Assembly: GCA_949126835.1 (NCBI GenBank)
Contig: OX421492.1
Span: forward strand, 40,286,498-40,350,497
DNA length: 64,000 bases
Direction of reading: 5' to 3'
Origin: Anisus vortex
Lineage: Eukaryota; Mollusca; Gastropoda; Planorbidae
A program made the translations under genes and the position numbers. This document shows positions 47,095 to 58,400 of this stretch, one piece after another. The notes under the pieces were generated by a model, which saw nothing but the letters and a program-made list of their open reading frames with translations, did not search any database and had not been told where the DNA came from. The stretch's first letter is position 1. Every line of letters starts with the position of its first letter.

Positions 47095-49578
47095 TTGATA
47101 CAAGTAGATTGGGCCAAACGTTACAAGTAGATGGGCCAAACGTTACAAGTAGATGGGCCAAACGTTACAAGTAGATTGGGCCAAACGTTACAAGTAGATT
47201 GGGCCAAACGTTACAAGTAGATGGGCCAAACGTTACAAGTAGATGGGCCAAACGTTACAAGTAGATGGGCCAAACGTTACAAGTAGATGGGCCAAACGTT
47301 ACAAGTAGATGGGCCAAACGTTACAAGTAGATGGGCCAAACGTTACAAGTAGATGGGCCAAACGTTACAAGTAGGCCTAGATTGGGCCAAACGTTACAAG
47401 TAGATGGGCCAAACGTTACAAGTAGATTGGGCCAAACGTTACAAGTAGATGGGCCAAACGTTACAAGTAGATGGGCCAAACGTTACAAGTAGATGGGCCA
47501 AACGTTACAAGTAGATGGGCCAAACGTTACAAGTAGATGGGCCAAACGTTACAAGTAGATGGGCCAAACGTTACAAGTAGGCCTAGATTGGGCCAAACGT
47601 TACAAGTAGATGGGCCAAACGTTACAAGTAGATTGGGCCAAACGTTACAAGTAGATGGGCCAAACGTTACAAGTAGATGGGCCAAACGTTACAAGTAGAT
47701 TGGGCCAAACGTTACAAGTAGATTGGGCCAAACGTTACAAGTAGATGGGCCAAACGTTACAAGTAGGCCTAGATTGGGCCAAACGTTACAAGTAGATGGG
47801 CCAAACGTTACAAGTAGATTGGGCCAAACGTTACAAGTAGATGGGCCAAACGTTACAAGTAGATGGGCCAAACGTTACAAGTAGATTGGGCCAAACGTTA
47901 CAAGTAGATGGGCCAAACGTTACAAGTAGGCCTAGATTGGGCCAAACGTTACAAGTAGATGGGCCAAACGTTACAAGTAGATGGGCCAAACGTTACAAGT
48001 AGATTGGGCCAAACATTACAAGTAGATGGGCCAAACGTTACAAGTAGATTGGGCCAAACGTTACAAGTAGATTGGGCCAAACGTTACAAGTAGATGGGCC
48101 AAACGTTACAAGTAGGCCTAGATTGGGCCAAACGTTACAAGTAGATGGGCCAAACGTTACAAGTAGATGGGCCAAACGTTACAAGTAGATTGGGCCAAAC
48201 ATTACAAGTAGATGGGCCAAACGTTATAAGTAGATGGGCCAAACGTTACAAGTAGGCCTAGATTGGGCCAAACGTTACAAGTAGATTGGGCCAAACGTTA
48301 CAAGTAGATGGGCCAAACGTTACAAGTAGATGGGCCAAACGTTACAAGTAGATGGGCCAAACGTTACAAGTAGATGGGCCAAACGTTACAAGTAGATGGG
48401 CCAAACGTTACAAGTAGATGGGCCAAACGTTACAAGTAGATGGGCCAAACGTTACAAGTAGATGGGCCAAACGTTACAAGTAGGCCTAGATTGGGCCAAA
48501 CGTTACAAGTAGATGGGCCAAACGTTACAAGTAGATTGGGCCAAACGTTACAAGTAGATGGGCCAAACGTTACAAGTAGATGGGCCAAACGTTACAAGTA
48601 GATTGGGCCAAACGTTACAAGTAGATTGGGCCAAACGTTACAAGTAGATGGGCCAAACGTTATAAGTAGGCCTAGATTGGGCCAAACGTTACAAGTAGAT
48701 GGGCCAAACGTTACAAGTAGATTGGGCCAAACGTTACAAGTAGATGGGCCAAACGTTACAAGTAGATGGGCCAAACGTTACAAGTAGATGGGCCAAACGT
48801 TACAAGTAGATGGGCCAAACGTTACAAGTAGATTGGGCCAAACGTTACAAGTAGATTGGGCCAAACGTTACAAGTAGATTGGGCCAAACGTTACAAGTAG
48901 ATGGGCCAAACGTTACAAGTAGGCCTAGATTGGGCCAAACGTTACAAGTAGATGGGCCAAACGTTACAAGTAGATGGGCCAAACGTTACAAGTAGATTGG
49001 GCCAAACATTACAAGTAGATGGGCCAAACGTTATAAGTAGATGGGCCAAACGTTACAAGTAGGCCTAGATTGGGCCAAACGTTACAAGTAGATTGGGCCA
49101 AACGTTACAAGTAGATGGGCCAAACGTTACAAGTAGATTGGGCCAAACGTTACAAGTAGATGGGCCAAACGTTACAAGTAGATTGGGCCAAACGTTACAA
49201 GTAGATTGGGCCAAACGTTACAAGTAGATGGGCCAAACGTTACAAGTAGATGGGCCAAACGTTACAAGTAGATGGGCCAAACGTTACAAGTAGATGGGCC
49301 AAACGTTACAAGTAGATGGGCCAAACGTTACAAGTAGATGGGCCAAACGTTACAAGTAGATGGGCCAAACGTTACAAGTAGATGGGCCAAACGTTACAAG
49401 TAGATTGGGCCAAACGTTACAAGTAGATTGGGCCAAACGTTACAAGTAGATTGGGCCAAACGTTACAAGTAGATTGGGCCAAACGATACAAGTAGATTGG
49501 GCCAAACGTTACAAGTAGATTGGGCCAAACGTTACAAGTAGATGGGCCAAACGTTACAAGTAGATGGGCCAAACGTTA
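47095..49578. repeat. 2.5-kb satellite, 22/23-bp unit
   Basis: About 110 units of GATGGGCCAAACGTTACAAG plus TA (22 bp) or GATTGGGCC... (23 bp). At intervals a unit begins GGCCTAGATTGGG, making the octamer TAGGCCTA at about 47373, 47579, 47764, 47927, 48114, 48253, 48481, 48667, 48922 and 49062. Blocks are duplicated at offsets of about 903 and 809 bp. Confidence 0.97.
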
Positions 49579-49606
49579 CGAAAATGTATTTACATTATTA
49601 ATTTCA

Positions 49607-50063
49607 TTAAAGACCAAGTGAAGAGGTTTTTCTCAAAGGAACGAGATTTGGAATAGCCTCATACGGCAGTGACGTATCACAAGGGAAATAAATAAATAAA
49701 AATAGACGCTATAAATCTATATTTAACCATTTTGTTAAAAATAAGAACCGGGAAAAGATTCAAAACATGTGGCAATAGATTCAAAACATGTGACAATATT
49801 CATTTTTCCTAGTCGGAATCCTTTATGTTACGTCACTTTCCTATATTGCCGGAAATAAAAACATCTCAAATGGCTACGAGATTTGGAGTAATCATCCGAA
49901 AAACACACACATTTAAGTGCAAATATTGAAATAATTACTTAAAATGTATCTTTGATATTTTGTATAAATGTTTTTTTTAACATTCAGATACTGAATACAC
50001 TATTTACTATCAAAATCAAATGTTAACTCAATTTTGATAAAAAGCTCTTCACTTGGTCTTTAA
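49607..50063. mobile_element. MITE-like element with 19-bp perfect inverted repeats
   Basis: TTAAAGACCAAGTGAAGAG (49607-49625) is the exact reverse complement of CTCTTCACTTGGTCTTTAA (50045-50063). The interior (about 420 bp) repeats ACGAGATTTGGA (near 49644 and 49876). The TTAA at each outer edge could be a piggyBac-type duplication or simply part of the inverted repeat. No coding sequence. Confidence 0.7.
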
Positions 50064-50176
50064 CACGAATGGGTGTGGGGACCCACAGTATAAGGTAAAA
50101 GGCTTGGCGGACTGTGTTGTAGCCCGCGGGCTGCCTTTAGCACGTCCCTTATTATTATATATTAGACCTATGTATG

Positions 50177-50433
50177 GGGCTCGGTGGACAAGCGGCAGCG
50201 CGTTCGACAGGCGTACCAAAGGTGCTGGGCTCGAATCCTGGTAGAGGCTAGGATTTTTTTCCCGAGTTTGGAGGGTATCCATGAGTCCCTGAGCACTGAC
50301 TGGTAGGCCTACCTTACCTTAGTTGGGGTAAAGTAAAGGCGGCTGTGCATTGTGAAATCACACAATCGTCTAGTATGCCGTGGCCACAGAAACTGGTGAA
50401 CGCTGCACTATGATAAATTTGGTCCGAAGGGTA
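50177..50433 (+). mobile_element. tRNA-derived SINE, nearly full length
   Basis: tRNA-like head with A box GCTCGGTGGACAAGCGGCAG and B box GGGCTCGAATCCTGG (50227-50241). The body has TTGGGGTAAAGTAAAGGCGG, ATCACACAATCGTCTAG and AACTGGTGAACGCTGCAC, and the tail is AAATTTGGTCCGAAGGGTA. The same body occurs at 60679-60941 (-), 19430-19550 (-) and 19833-19975 (+), so it is one family with four copies in the window. Confidence 0.85.
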
Positions 50434-52490
50434 GGCCTACTGTTAGTACTATGTATTATAATGTTTCTTAAAAGGCCACACGTGCATATGTTGTAGGCCT
50501 ACGTATATGAAGTCCTGCTCATAGCAATAGAGCTTGACGAATTAACAAACAAACAAAACTAACACACACACACATGCACAATTTGATGAATATAATTTTT
50601 ATATCAGGGGGGTGTAACAGGCGGCTCGTGGGCCTCAAAATAGCCCTCCTTGTCTGTGTCCACCACACAGCTTCCACGGCAATTTAGAAAAATAATTACA
50701 ACAACAAATAAAAAAAAGAGGTAATAAAATTCCTTATACGAAAAACGCTGTACACGCTGCTTTAGATCCTTAGCAGGGTAACTGATTAGTATTATACACA
50801 AAAGGGTGATACACCAATCTCGAGCGACCGGGGCATTGTGTTGGACCCGCAATCCACTAGCACATAAACTCGTGCATCTGACCCATGCGGTTAAACGTCT
50901 CAACTTTAATAAATATGGTCCAACGTTGTCTTTGATCGCTTTGTTCATTCACCAATATTCACGAGAATATTACAAGAGACTCTTTAAAAAATGAATGTTC
51001 TTTCACAAAAATAGATGTGCTGGGTTAATAGAACCAATTAAAACTACTACGTCTGTTCTAATGGCTCGGTAATTGTACTCATTAGCAGCATCAAGTCAGA
51101 TCTTAAGGAAATATATTTGAATGAAATAAATGAGAAAAGAAAAGTTGGCATGCTAGGAATTGAGAAAGGTTTAGGAAGAGGGGGGGGGGGGAATATTGTG
51201 TGTGTGGGACTGTGGGGGGAGGGAGGAAGAGTTGAATGAAAAAAAGTATTTTTACTTATAGTTTTCTTTACGCTCACTTCCATCTATCTATTCATCTATC
51301 TATTTATTAATCTATCCATCCATCTATTTTCCCGTTTATATATTATCTATATATAAATCTTTCCATCAATCTATTTATTATCTATCAGTATATTTTTCAT
51401 ATATTATCTATCATCTAGTTATTATTTAATTAGGTATCTATCTCTCTATATGCATATATCTGTTAAAATCAATCCCTCTCTCTCTCTCTTTTAATCAATC
51501 TGTCTGTATGTCAGTCTACTTATGTATTTGTCTGTTTGGCTGTCCACTTGTCTGTCTATCCATAAAGAATTCTTAAGATAAATATGTTTGTCTGTCATAC
51601 CTAAGCTATGAAAGGTATATTGGTTTGTTTATCAATAGATACAAGGAATAATTAGTGTTATGTGTGTGTATATATTAATCTACACAACTTTGGGATGAGA
51701 AAAAAACAAACAACAGATTACTTCTTGAGAGATCAGTCTAGTCATCAATAATCCTACTTAGGTAACAACTTTTATATGCGAGAACATACTATTTTTTTAT
51801 ACCATAAAAGGGATTATGTTTAAAAACCAGACATTAAGATACAGTACTTATACTTACATACACATACACACATAAACATACCGAGACAAACACACAAGCT
51901 TTTAGTCGGATGTTTTCTTTGAGTAAATGAAATAGATGGAACTGATGTTGGATAGCACACGAGTTATCGAACTTGTCATATATTTATATATATATATATT
52001 TATAGTTAATAAAGTAGCGTAGCCAAGGGGGGAGCCCATTTTCCAATAGATGGGGCCTTTTTAAAGAAAAAAACATTAATGTTTTTCTAATGACATATAT
52101 TAGAGTGGTGACTATTTTCATTTTAAGAATAAAAAAAAGTGAAATCTTTTCAAGAAAAAAGAGGGACCTTTTCGGGAAAGAAAACGTAGGTCTTTCTAAT
52201 GAATAAAACGTTTGACCTAGTTAGGAATTTTAAAAGTGCGACATTTTCAATGCTAAGAAGTGGGACATTTTTAAGACTGAAAATGGAGGTCTTTTTAAGA
52301 AAAAAAAACTAGGGGAGGTAAGTAACGGTGATGTGCAAAGTAAAGTCGCTCAAACTTAGAGGCAGTGACCGCCAGTAGGGGCCGAATGCTGCCTCAACTG
52401 CATTCATGGATACTAATGAAATCTGGCCTCTCATACCTAAATGTTTCTGAATGGGTACCTAGTACCTACCTTCACGTATATTTACTTTAT
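50434..52490. other. no gene seen; scattered (ATCT)n
   Basis: Low-complexity ATCT/CATCTATC stretches from about 51284 to 51500, a G run near 51181-51191 and a TA run near 51979-51998. The open frame at 50604-50948 (-) has no recognisable features. Confidence 0.5.
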
Positions 52491-52808
52491 TCAGGGTTAT
52501 GGTCTTCCTGTTTCTTATCTTATCTTATATATATAACAGACGCTCCTTCTCTAAAGAAGATTATTGCTCCTTACGCTCATCCGTGGTCTGAGTCTAGTCC
52601 TGCATTTGTATTAGTGGTATGAATGATATTAGGTTACTGGTTTTCCTGATTTGTTCAGGAAACCCATTTCATGCCCGGACGCCACTAGGGAAGAAGGAGT
52701 ACTTATAATATGCATTTGTTCTCGCAGAAGGAAAGTGTTTTTGTAATTATGTTTATCTGATCATTGCAACAGGTTGTTATTGTGCTGTATTTCTAAATTA
52801 TAGTTTAA

Positions 52809-52881
52809 CTCTTCCAGTACCGACCTACTTCTATATATGCTGCCTTCAGTTCCGCTATATACGCGCCCGGGACTGTAAGGG
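52809..52881. mobile_element. 73-bp piggyBac-like MITE, copy 2
   Basis: TTAA flanks at 52805-52808 and 52882-52885. Reverse complement of the copy at 891-963, same length, three mismatches. The matching empty TTAA is seen in the sister LINE copy at 36290-36293. Confidence 0.85.
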
Positions 52882-52941
52882 TTAATGCCTTGTTTATTAT
52901 TTCTTCTTTAGGCCTCCTCTTTGACTTTCTGTCCTCTAGAC

Positions 52942-54185
52942 CAGGGGATGGCAACCTTTTGCTAATGGTGTGCCATACTAGGATTTCTAAATCATTCAGC
53001 TTTTCAACAGCCTGAAAGTAGACCAGCACTTCTATATTTGTATAAGACAATTTATTTAGCGCAGTAGCAAGAACAAGGCCAAAAGCAAAGGAACTTTTAT
53101 AAAGAAAATCGTTAAGCGTTTTATATTTAATTAAACCAATTAACATGGTTGTGATTATTATCTTTCGTTGTTGTTTTTTTCATTTATTACAAAAAAAATT
53201 TCAATAATGAGCTTTCACACTTATTGTTAATTTCTAAAAATGTATTAACGTTGTCAAGATAAAATTACTAGCAACTGCTAAAAATTATTTTTATTTTGAT
53301 CTGTTTAGTGTATTTGAGGTTTGTTCAGACCTATGAAAATTCGGAGACTATAGTTAAGTGGTAGATTTACGTAGTAATCATACCTAGTAGGTAGTTAATG
53401 TAATGTTTATATATGTACATATTAATTTTTCAGTCATATAATATTTATATAACTTTCAACTATATTTTATAATTTTTAATTTTGTTGATATAATTCATCA
53501 GCGTTTTATTTTTTATAAAGAAAAAAAAAGAAAACATGTAGAAATATTTTCGCAAATAAAAACGGGTTAATTATCTCCCTTTAATTAAATGGACGTTTCC
53601 AAATTTGATTCTATAGTGATGTCAGACACGTTATGTTTTGTATTATAAATAATATTACTTATTCATTTATTTTTCCTTATTCAAATCTAGCATCGTGGTA
53701 TTCATTTCAGCTGTATAGTAATTATTGTTATACAATTAATTTACGTGAAACAGTTGTCAATTAACATTTCCTGCATAATTGTTTTAGTCGATTTTAGTAT
53801 TTTTTTAAACACTAATAATTACAATAACAACAATTACGGGTACATAATATATTGCTAGTATATAAGCCTCTTATATTTATTACAATAATAAAACAAATCT
53901 TTTAGAATTCATTCGGCAATATTTATGCTTAAATTAATTAAAGAAGAGGAGCATAGGGCTAAAAACTATTTTAAATGTAATTAGTCCGTATTAATTGATG
54001 AGCGCCTTGTCATTGAGTGCTCTTCACTAACAGTTGTAAGCTGAACCAAAAGCTGAAAGTAGAGTGAATGCCCAACATTTGAGAAAAGCACTCGACCTGC
54101 AGAGTTTGCATTTAAAAAACTCCTTCTTGGAGGTATCTCGCGTGGCACTGAAAATCACTCTGCGCACCAACTTGGCAAACCTCTG
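52942..54185. mobile_element. hAT-like element, 1.24 kb, inserted in a LINE
   Basis: Left end CAGGGGATGGCAACCTTTTG; right end, reverse-complemented, CAGAGGTTTGCCAAGTTGGT. These are imperfect hAT-type inverted repeats. Flanking octamers CTCTAGAC (52934-52941) and CTCTAGAG (54186-54193) match 7 of 8, and the sister LINE has CTCTAGTG once at 36348-36355. The interior is very AT-rich with no intact transposase; short frames near its right end could be remnants. Confidence 0.8.
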
Positions 54186-54340
54186 CTCTAGAGTTTCTAG
54201 GCTTAGAGATTTAACTGTTGGTGTTACTTTTGCCAGGTGAGAATATTCGCTAGTAAGGAACATTGCAGCTCTTTTCTGAATTTCTTCTATATTTAAAAAT
54301 AATATATGTGCATCCTTGAAATCAGCAGTATCAATCAATT

Positions 54341-54684
54341 TTGCAGAATTTTCCGCCACTAAGAGTAGCTCGGAAAAGAATCGTCAATGGTGAAATAAAA
54401 ACTGCAAAAAAAAAATAAATAAATAAATGCAGTAATACACAGCGTGTGTAGCCTACCCCGAGGCACATTGTACTCTTGAAAGACCTTGATACGTACAAAT
54501 GTTTAGTTCTTCTGTTAATCTAGAAAAAGGGCTTAAAGCGGTACCTTTTTCTTATTTGTTCGCTCCCCTAGCACCAAAACCTAGCTACGCCACTGAGTTA
54601 ATATTTATATGTTTTGTCATGATAATGGCCATAACGCATATGTTTATCTTGGACATCATGTCTTATATTGAATATCATATCTTA
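54341..54684. other. no gene seen
   Basis: AT-rich sequence with a poly-A/AAAT tract near 54404-54428. No feature supported. Confidence 0.5.
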
Positions 54685-54890
54685 GATTATATTAATATCA
54701 TTTCAGTTTATATTGAATACCATGTAGTTTATACTAAATATCACGTCCTGGTTTATACTAAACATCATGCCATGGTTTATATTGAATGTCATGCCATGGT
54801 TTATATTGAATGTCAGCCATGGTTTATATTGAATGTGATGCCATGGTTTATATTGAATGTCATGCCATGGTTTATATTGAATATCATGCC
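54685..54890. repeat. 24-bp tandem repeat
   Basis: About eight units of CCATGGTTTATATTGAATGT plus CATG. Early units are diverged (AAATATCACG), later ones nearly identical. Confidence 0.9.
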
Positions 54891-55106
54891 GGTGTAAATG
54901 AGATTAAAATCCTATCTCCGGATAGAAGAAAAACAAAAGGTCACTAAAATCAATAGATATGTTCCAGCACAATGTTATCCCCATCAGTGTATTAGACTCA
55001 CCATCTGCTGTTTACTTTGGCATTGTAGCCATGACCGTTAGAACTGGCCAGAACTGACCAAATGTGTGAGCATGAAGACTCTGTGACATACTAAATACTT
55101 CTGTCA

Positions 55107-55465
55107 CTCTCCTATTTGTCTTTCTGTCCATTTCACTTTCAATCTCTTATAGCAAACTATCTGTCACTCTTCTATCTGTCACTCTCCTATTTGTCTTTCT
55201 GTCCATTTCACTTTCAATCTCTTATAGCAAACTATCTGTCACTCTTCTATCTGTCACTCTCCTATTTGTCTTTCTGTCCATTTCACTTTCAATCTCTTAT
55301 AGCAAACTATCTGTCACTCTTCTATCTGTCACTCTCCTATTTGTCTTTCTGTCCATTTCACTTTCAATCTCTTATAGCAAACTATCTGTCACTCTTCTAT
55401 CTGTCACTCTCCTATCTGTCTTTCTGTCCATTTCACTCTCAATCTCTTATAGCGAACTATGTATC
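55107..55465. repeat. tandem array, 75-bp unit, about 4.7 copies
   Basis: Unit: CTCCTATTTGTCTTTCTGTC, CATTTCACTTTCAATCTCTT, ATAGCAAACTATCTGTCACT, CTTCTATCTGTCACT. Copies are almost identical; 75 is divisible by 3, giving a spurious 125-codon frame. Confidence 0.95.
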
Positions 55466-56840
55466 GTTGTATTCAATAAAAGGTTTTTTCTAAAAAAATG
55501 CATAAATCATAAAAATAGGTTTGTGGTAAAATTAAAGAGAGAGAGAGAGAGATAAAATGTGTGTTTAATTGAAAAGAATAACTAAATGTATGAGAGAGAG
55601 AAAGCGATCGCTAGAGAGAATGAAAGAGAGTTAATGAGATTGTTTGTGAGAGAGATAGAAAGAGAGAATAGAATTAAGAAGTTAACAATGCATTACATGT
55701 AACACATTTTTTTTAAAGATTAAAAGGTAAGAAATAAATGTCAACGTTTAATTTATCTTTTTTTCACTAATTTATAAGTTCATCTGTAATGATCCAATAA
55801 TGACACAAAGTTGTTATAAAATACAAAGTACTCGATAATTAAACATAAAAAAACACACACATGTCACTATACATACATAAGCTTAAATAATATAAAAAGT
55901 TGTAAATGAATGTTGAACTCGTTAAATAAATCAACACCAATAGCCCACAATCATGTCATTCATTTGGTACTAAAGCGTCTAAACGTTAAACCAGGTAAAC
56001 GTTAAACCAGGTAAACTTGATCATGATAAAAACAAAGGTATGAAAGGTTATCATGATAAAATCTAAGGTATGAAAGGTATATTTTTTTAAAACTATCTTT
56101 TGGAATTATTTATAAACATAGAAGAGTTTAACCGAGCTTTATCACATCTCACCCTCAGCCCAGGCAAGTTCAGGCTTAATTCTAAAAGAAGGTTTTTTTT
56201 TTAAAATCCGTATGGGGAAATGTGTGTGTGTGTGGGGGGGGGGGGGGGGGGGGTCGGAGTAAAAGTGATGAAAACCTTGGATTCAATTTTCTATATTTTT
56301 TCATGTATAGATTATTTATAGAATTTCTGATGTTTATTTTTAGATTTATTTTTATCTGCATTCTCCACACGCAACAGCCCAACTAAAGTGAAAGATCTAA
56401 ATGTGGAAAAATCGAATAAAAGTTTTGGATTGTAACAGATAGTTGCCAACAGCAACAAAAATCGTTTTCTGTATTTTGGTCATTAAAGTGATTAGAGAAA
56501 AGACTTAAGGAGGATACTGATGATGATTTGTATAACTCGTTATCTCCATACTGAACTATTGCACAGAGTATGCACAGAGCGCCCCATTTACACAATTATT
56601 GGGATGCTATCCAAAATGTAATAACAATTCATACATCATTATGCAAAAGTCGCTTAGATCATTGCCATCTTACTTTCGGATAAGTCATGTCCTTGACATA
56701 AATGTAAAAATATATATATATATTTAAAACAGAATTAGACAGGACACTCCAGGGGGAAGGGGAGTTGGTGGAAAGAAACAGAATGGAAAGCATCAAGAAA
56801 CAATGTGAGCAGCCGAGAACATGATGATAATGGGCCATGA
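55466..56840. other. no gene seen; (GA)n and a long G run
   Basis: GAGA tracts near 55536-55552 and 55593-55675, and a (GT)n plus long G run near 56221-56253. No supported gene. Confidence 0.5.
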
Positions 56841-57086
56841 ATGAAACACATAACATCAGCTCTTCTACCTGTGCAAAAAGCTTCTGTCACTGGCAGCCTC
56901 GTCAAAGATTTTAAAGTAGAAAGAGAAGCGATAGAACAAACTGGAATATCACCTGACAAAATTATACTGCTATTCCAAAGTTATCTTAGTACTAGCCTTG
57001 TGGTTATTCCCGTCAAAATGACGGAGAAACGAATAACTACAATGTGTTTTGTTAAGAGAGAAGAAAAAAATTATTTCGTTATTTAG
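56841..57086 (+). pseudogene. unrecognised protein-like open frame, possibly transposon-derived
   Basis: An 81-codon + frame with protein-like composition (SVTGSLVKDFKVEREAIEQT, then GISPDKIILLF) and a stop at 57084-57086. I recognise no family. It sits between arrays and upstream of a LINE remnant on the same strand, so it may be a piece of a mobile element. There is no promoter or splice evidence. Confidence 0.2.
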
Positions 57087-57336
57087 ATTTTGTTCTTTTT
57101 TATTGTTTAATTGATTTGATTGTATAAAGTCGCTCAAGGATGTTCTCAATAGCGACGTGAATCCATGAAATAATCAAAACATTTGGTTTCTATGCCTATT
57201 ACTTAAATTTAATACGTATAATAAAGCAAACATATACCATTATTGAAAAGAAAATGGTTTCGCCACGTTAATAAACAACAGAATTATTATTGGAAAACCC
57301 TATAAGACCCTCGCGTTCACTTAGTATTACTGTCTA

Positions 57337-57706
57337 CAAATAATACGTACTAAGGGAATAAGCAAATAATACGTACTAAGGGAATAAGCAAATAATACGT
57401 ACTAAGGGAATAAGCAAATAATACGTACTAAGGGAATAAGCAAATAATACGTACTAAGGGAATAAGCAAATAATACGTACTAAGGGAATAAGCAAATAAT
57501 ACGTACTAAGGGAATAAGCAAATAATACGTACTAAGGGAATAAGCAAATAATACGTACTAAGGGAATAAGCAAATAATACGTACTAAGGGAATAAGCAAA
57601 TAATACGTACTAAGGGAATAAGCAAATAATACGTACTAAGGGAATAAGCAAATAATACGTACTAAGGGAATAAGCAAATAATACGTACTAAGGGAATAAG
57701 CAAACT
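57337..57706. repeat. tandem array, 26-bp unit, 14 copies
   Basis: TAATACGTACTAAGGGAATA plus AGCAAA repeated 14 times with essentially no differences, so it is very recent or strongly homogenised. It lies directly upstream of LINE RNase-H-like sequence. Confidence 0.97.
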
Positions 57707-57716
57707 AAGGAAAATA

Positions 57717-58400
57717 ATAAAGGAATTATTACTTCAATGGATTCCCGGAACACCAATTGAAGGAGACGAGATAACTGACAATCTGGGCAAAAATTGGAGG
57801 CAGACAAAAAAAACCCAGAGTTATGGCTACATATAGAAGAAGTCAAAACAAATATCACAAGTAATGAAATTCAAAGATGGTCTAAGCTGTGTCCAAGGTC
57901 TACTAGATTAAGAAAGTCCCCGTCAAAACAAATTATTTCTAGACTAAGTAGGGGAGAGTGGGGATTACTGGGCAAACAAATAATTGATATTTTACACAAA
58001 AATAAAGAAGATAACACAAAAATGTATAGTATTAGAAGAAATAATAAAACTTCTTGTATGTAAGGCATTTATAATAATAGATGACATGTTATTAATGTTT
58101 TAGTGATGTGTATCAAAGTAGAGATATGTGGTCCAAGGGTGGGGAGAACTAGACCATCAGACGAGGTCGGGAGAAAAGTTAAGAAATGGTTAGGATTACA
58201 TTTTAGTTGGACACACTTGGGTAGACACATAACCCCATGGATCATATATCCCCAGTTCCCCCTACAGGTCATCACAAGATGAAGCAGTACATGTTCCGAA
58301 AACTAGTAGACAAATGCAAACCAGTAGATTGTGCCCTTACGGCACAGCTCCAGAAAATGTAGTTGCTTTAGACATGCTTCCTATACCATGCTGTACAAAC
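57717..58400 (+). pseudogene. decayed LINE: RNase H end and C-terminal tail
   Basis: Frames broken by stops read LLQWIPGTPIEGDEITDNLG, matching the 'WIPGH..I.GNE.AD.LAK' motif of non-LTR RNase H domains (His and Asn positions altered). About 450 bp on is TGHHKMKQYMFRKL followed by LCPYGTAPENV, the 'TGH..L..H..R......CPCG...E' tail typical of I/Jockey-type elements. It is dead, + strand, and could be the same clade as the RT fragment at 16906-17225. Confidence 0.7.

Larger units (their letters stand above)
47037..50149. mobile_element. candidate hAT-like element containing a satellite array
   Basis: The left boundary CAGGGACGTGC (47037-47047) followed by GGCCCGTAGGCC is mirrored at the right by GGCCC-like GCCCGCGGGC and GCACGTCCCT (50140-50149). 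CAGGG starts and GGCCCG-type subterminal sequence recall hAT elements. I could not identify a clean 8-bp target duplication, so the boundaries are tentative. Inside are the 22/23-bp satellite (47095-49578) and an inner inverted-repeat element (49607-50063). Confidence 0.4.
52500..54340 (-). mobile_element. LINE remnant interrupted by two DNA transposons
   Basis: Minus-strand remnants of a non-LTR ORF2. At about 54340-54186 is LNIEEIQKRAAMFLTSEYSH followed by LAKVTPTVKSLSLETLE, resembling the conserved end region of Jockey/CR1-type polyproteins. At 52935-52560 are decayed C-terminal and 3' sequences ending in a (TAAGA)-type tail near 52500-52530. The LINE is split by a hAT-like element (52942-54185) and a 73-bp piggyBac MITE (52809-52881). 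It is not functional. Confidence 0.75.

Noticed and set aside
50177..50250. tRNA gene
   Set aside because: A and B boxes are present, but the cloverleaf ends are not, and a SINE body follows; three related copies share that body.
52805..53146. 113-codon minus frame
   Set aside because: Spans the hAT insertion boundary, decayed LINE and piggyBac MITE; a chance fusion of unrelated sequences.
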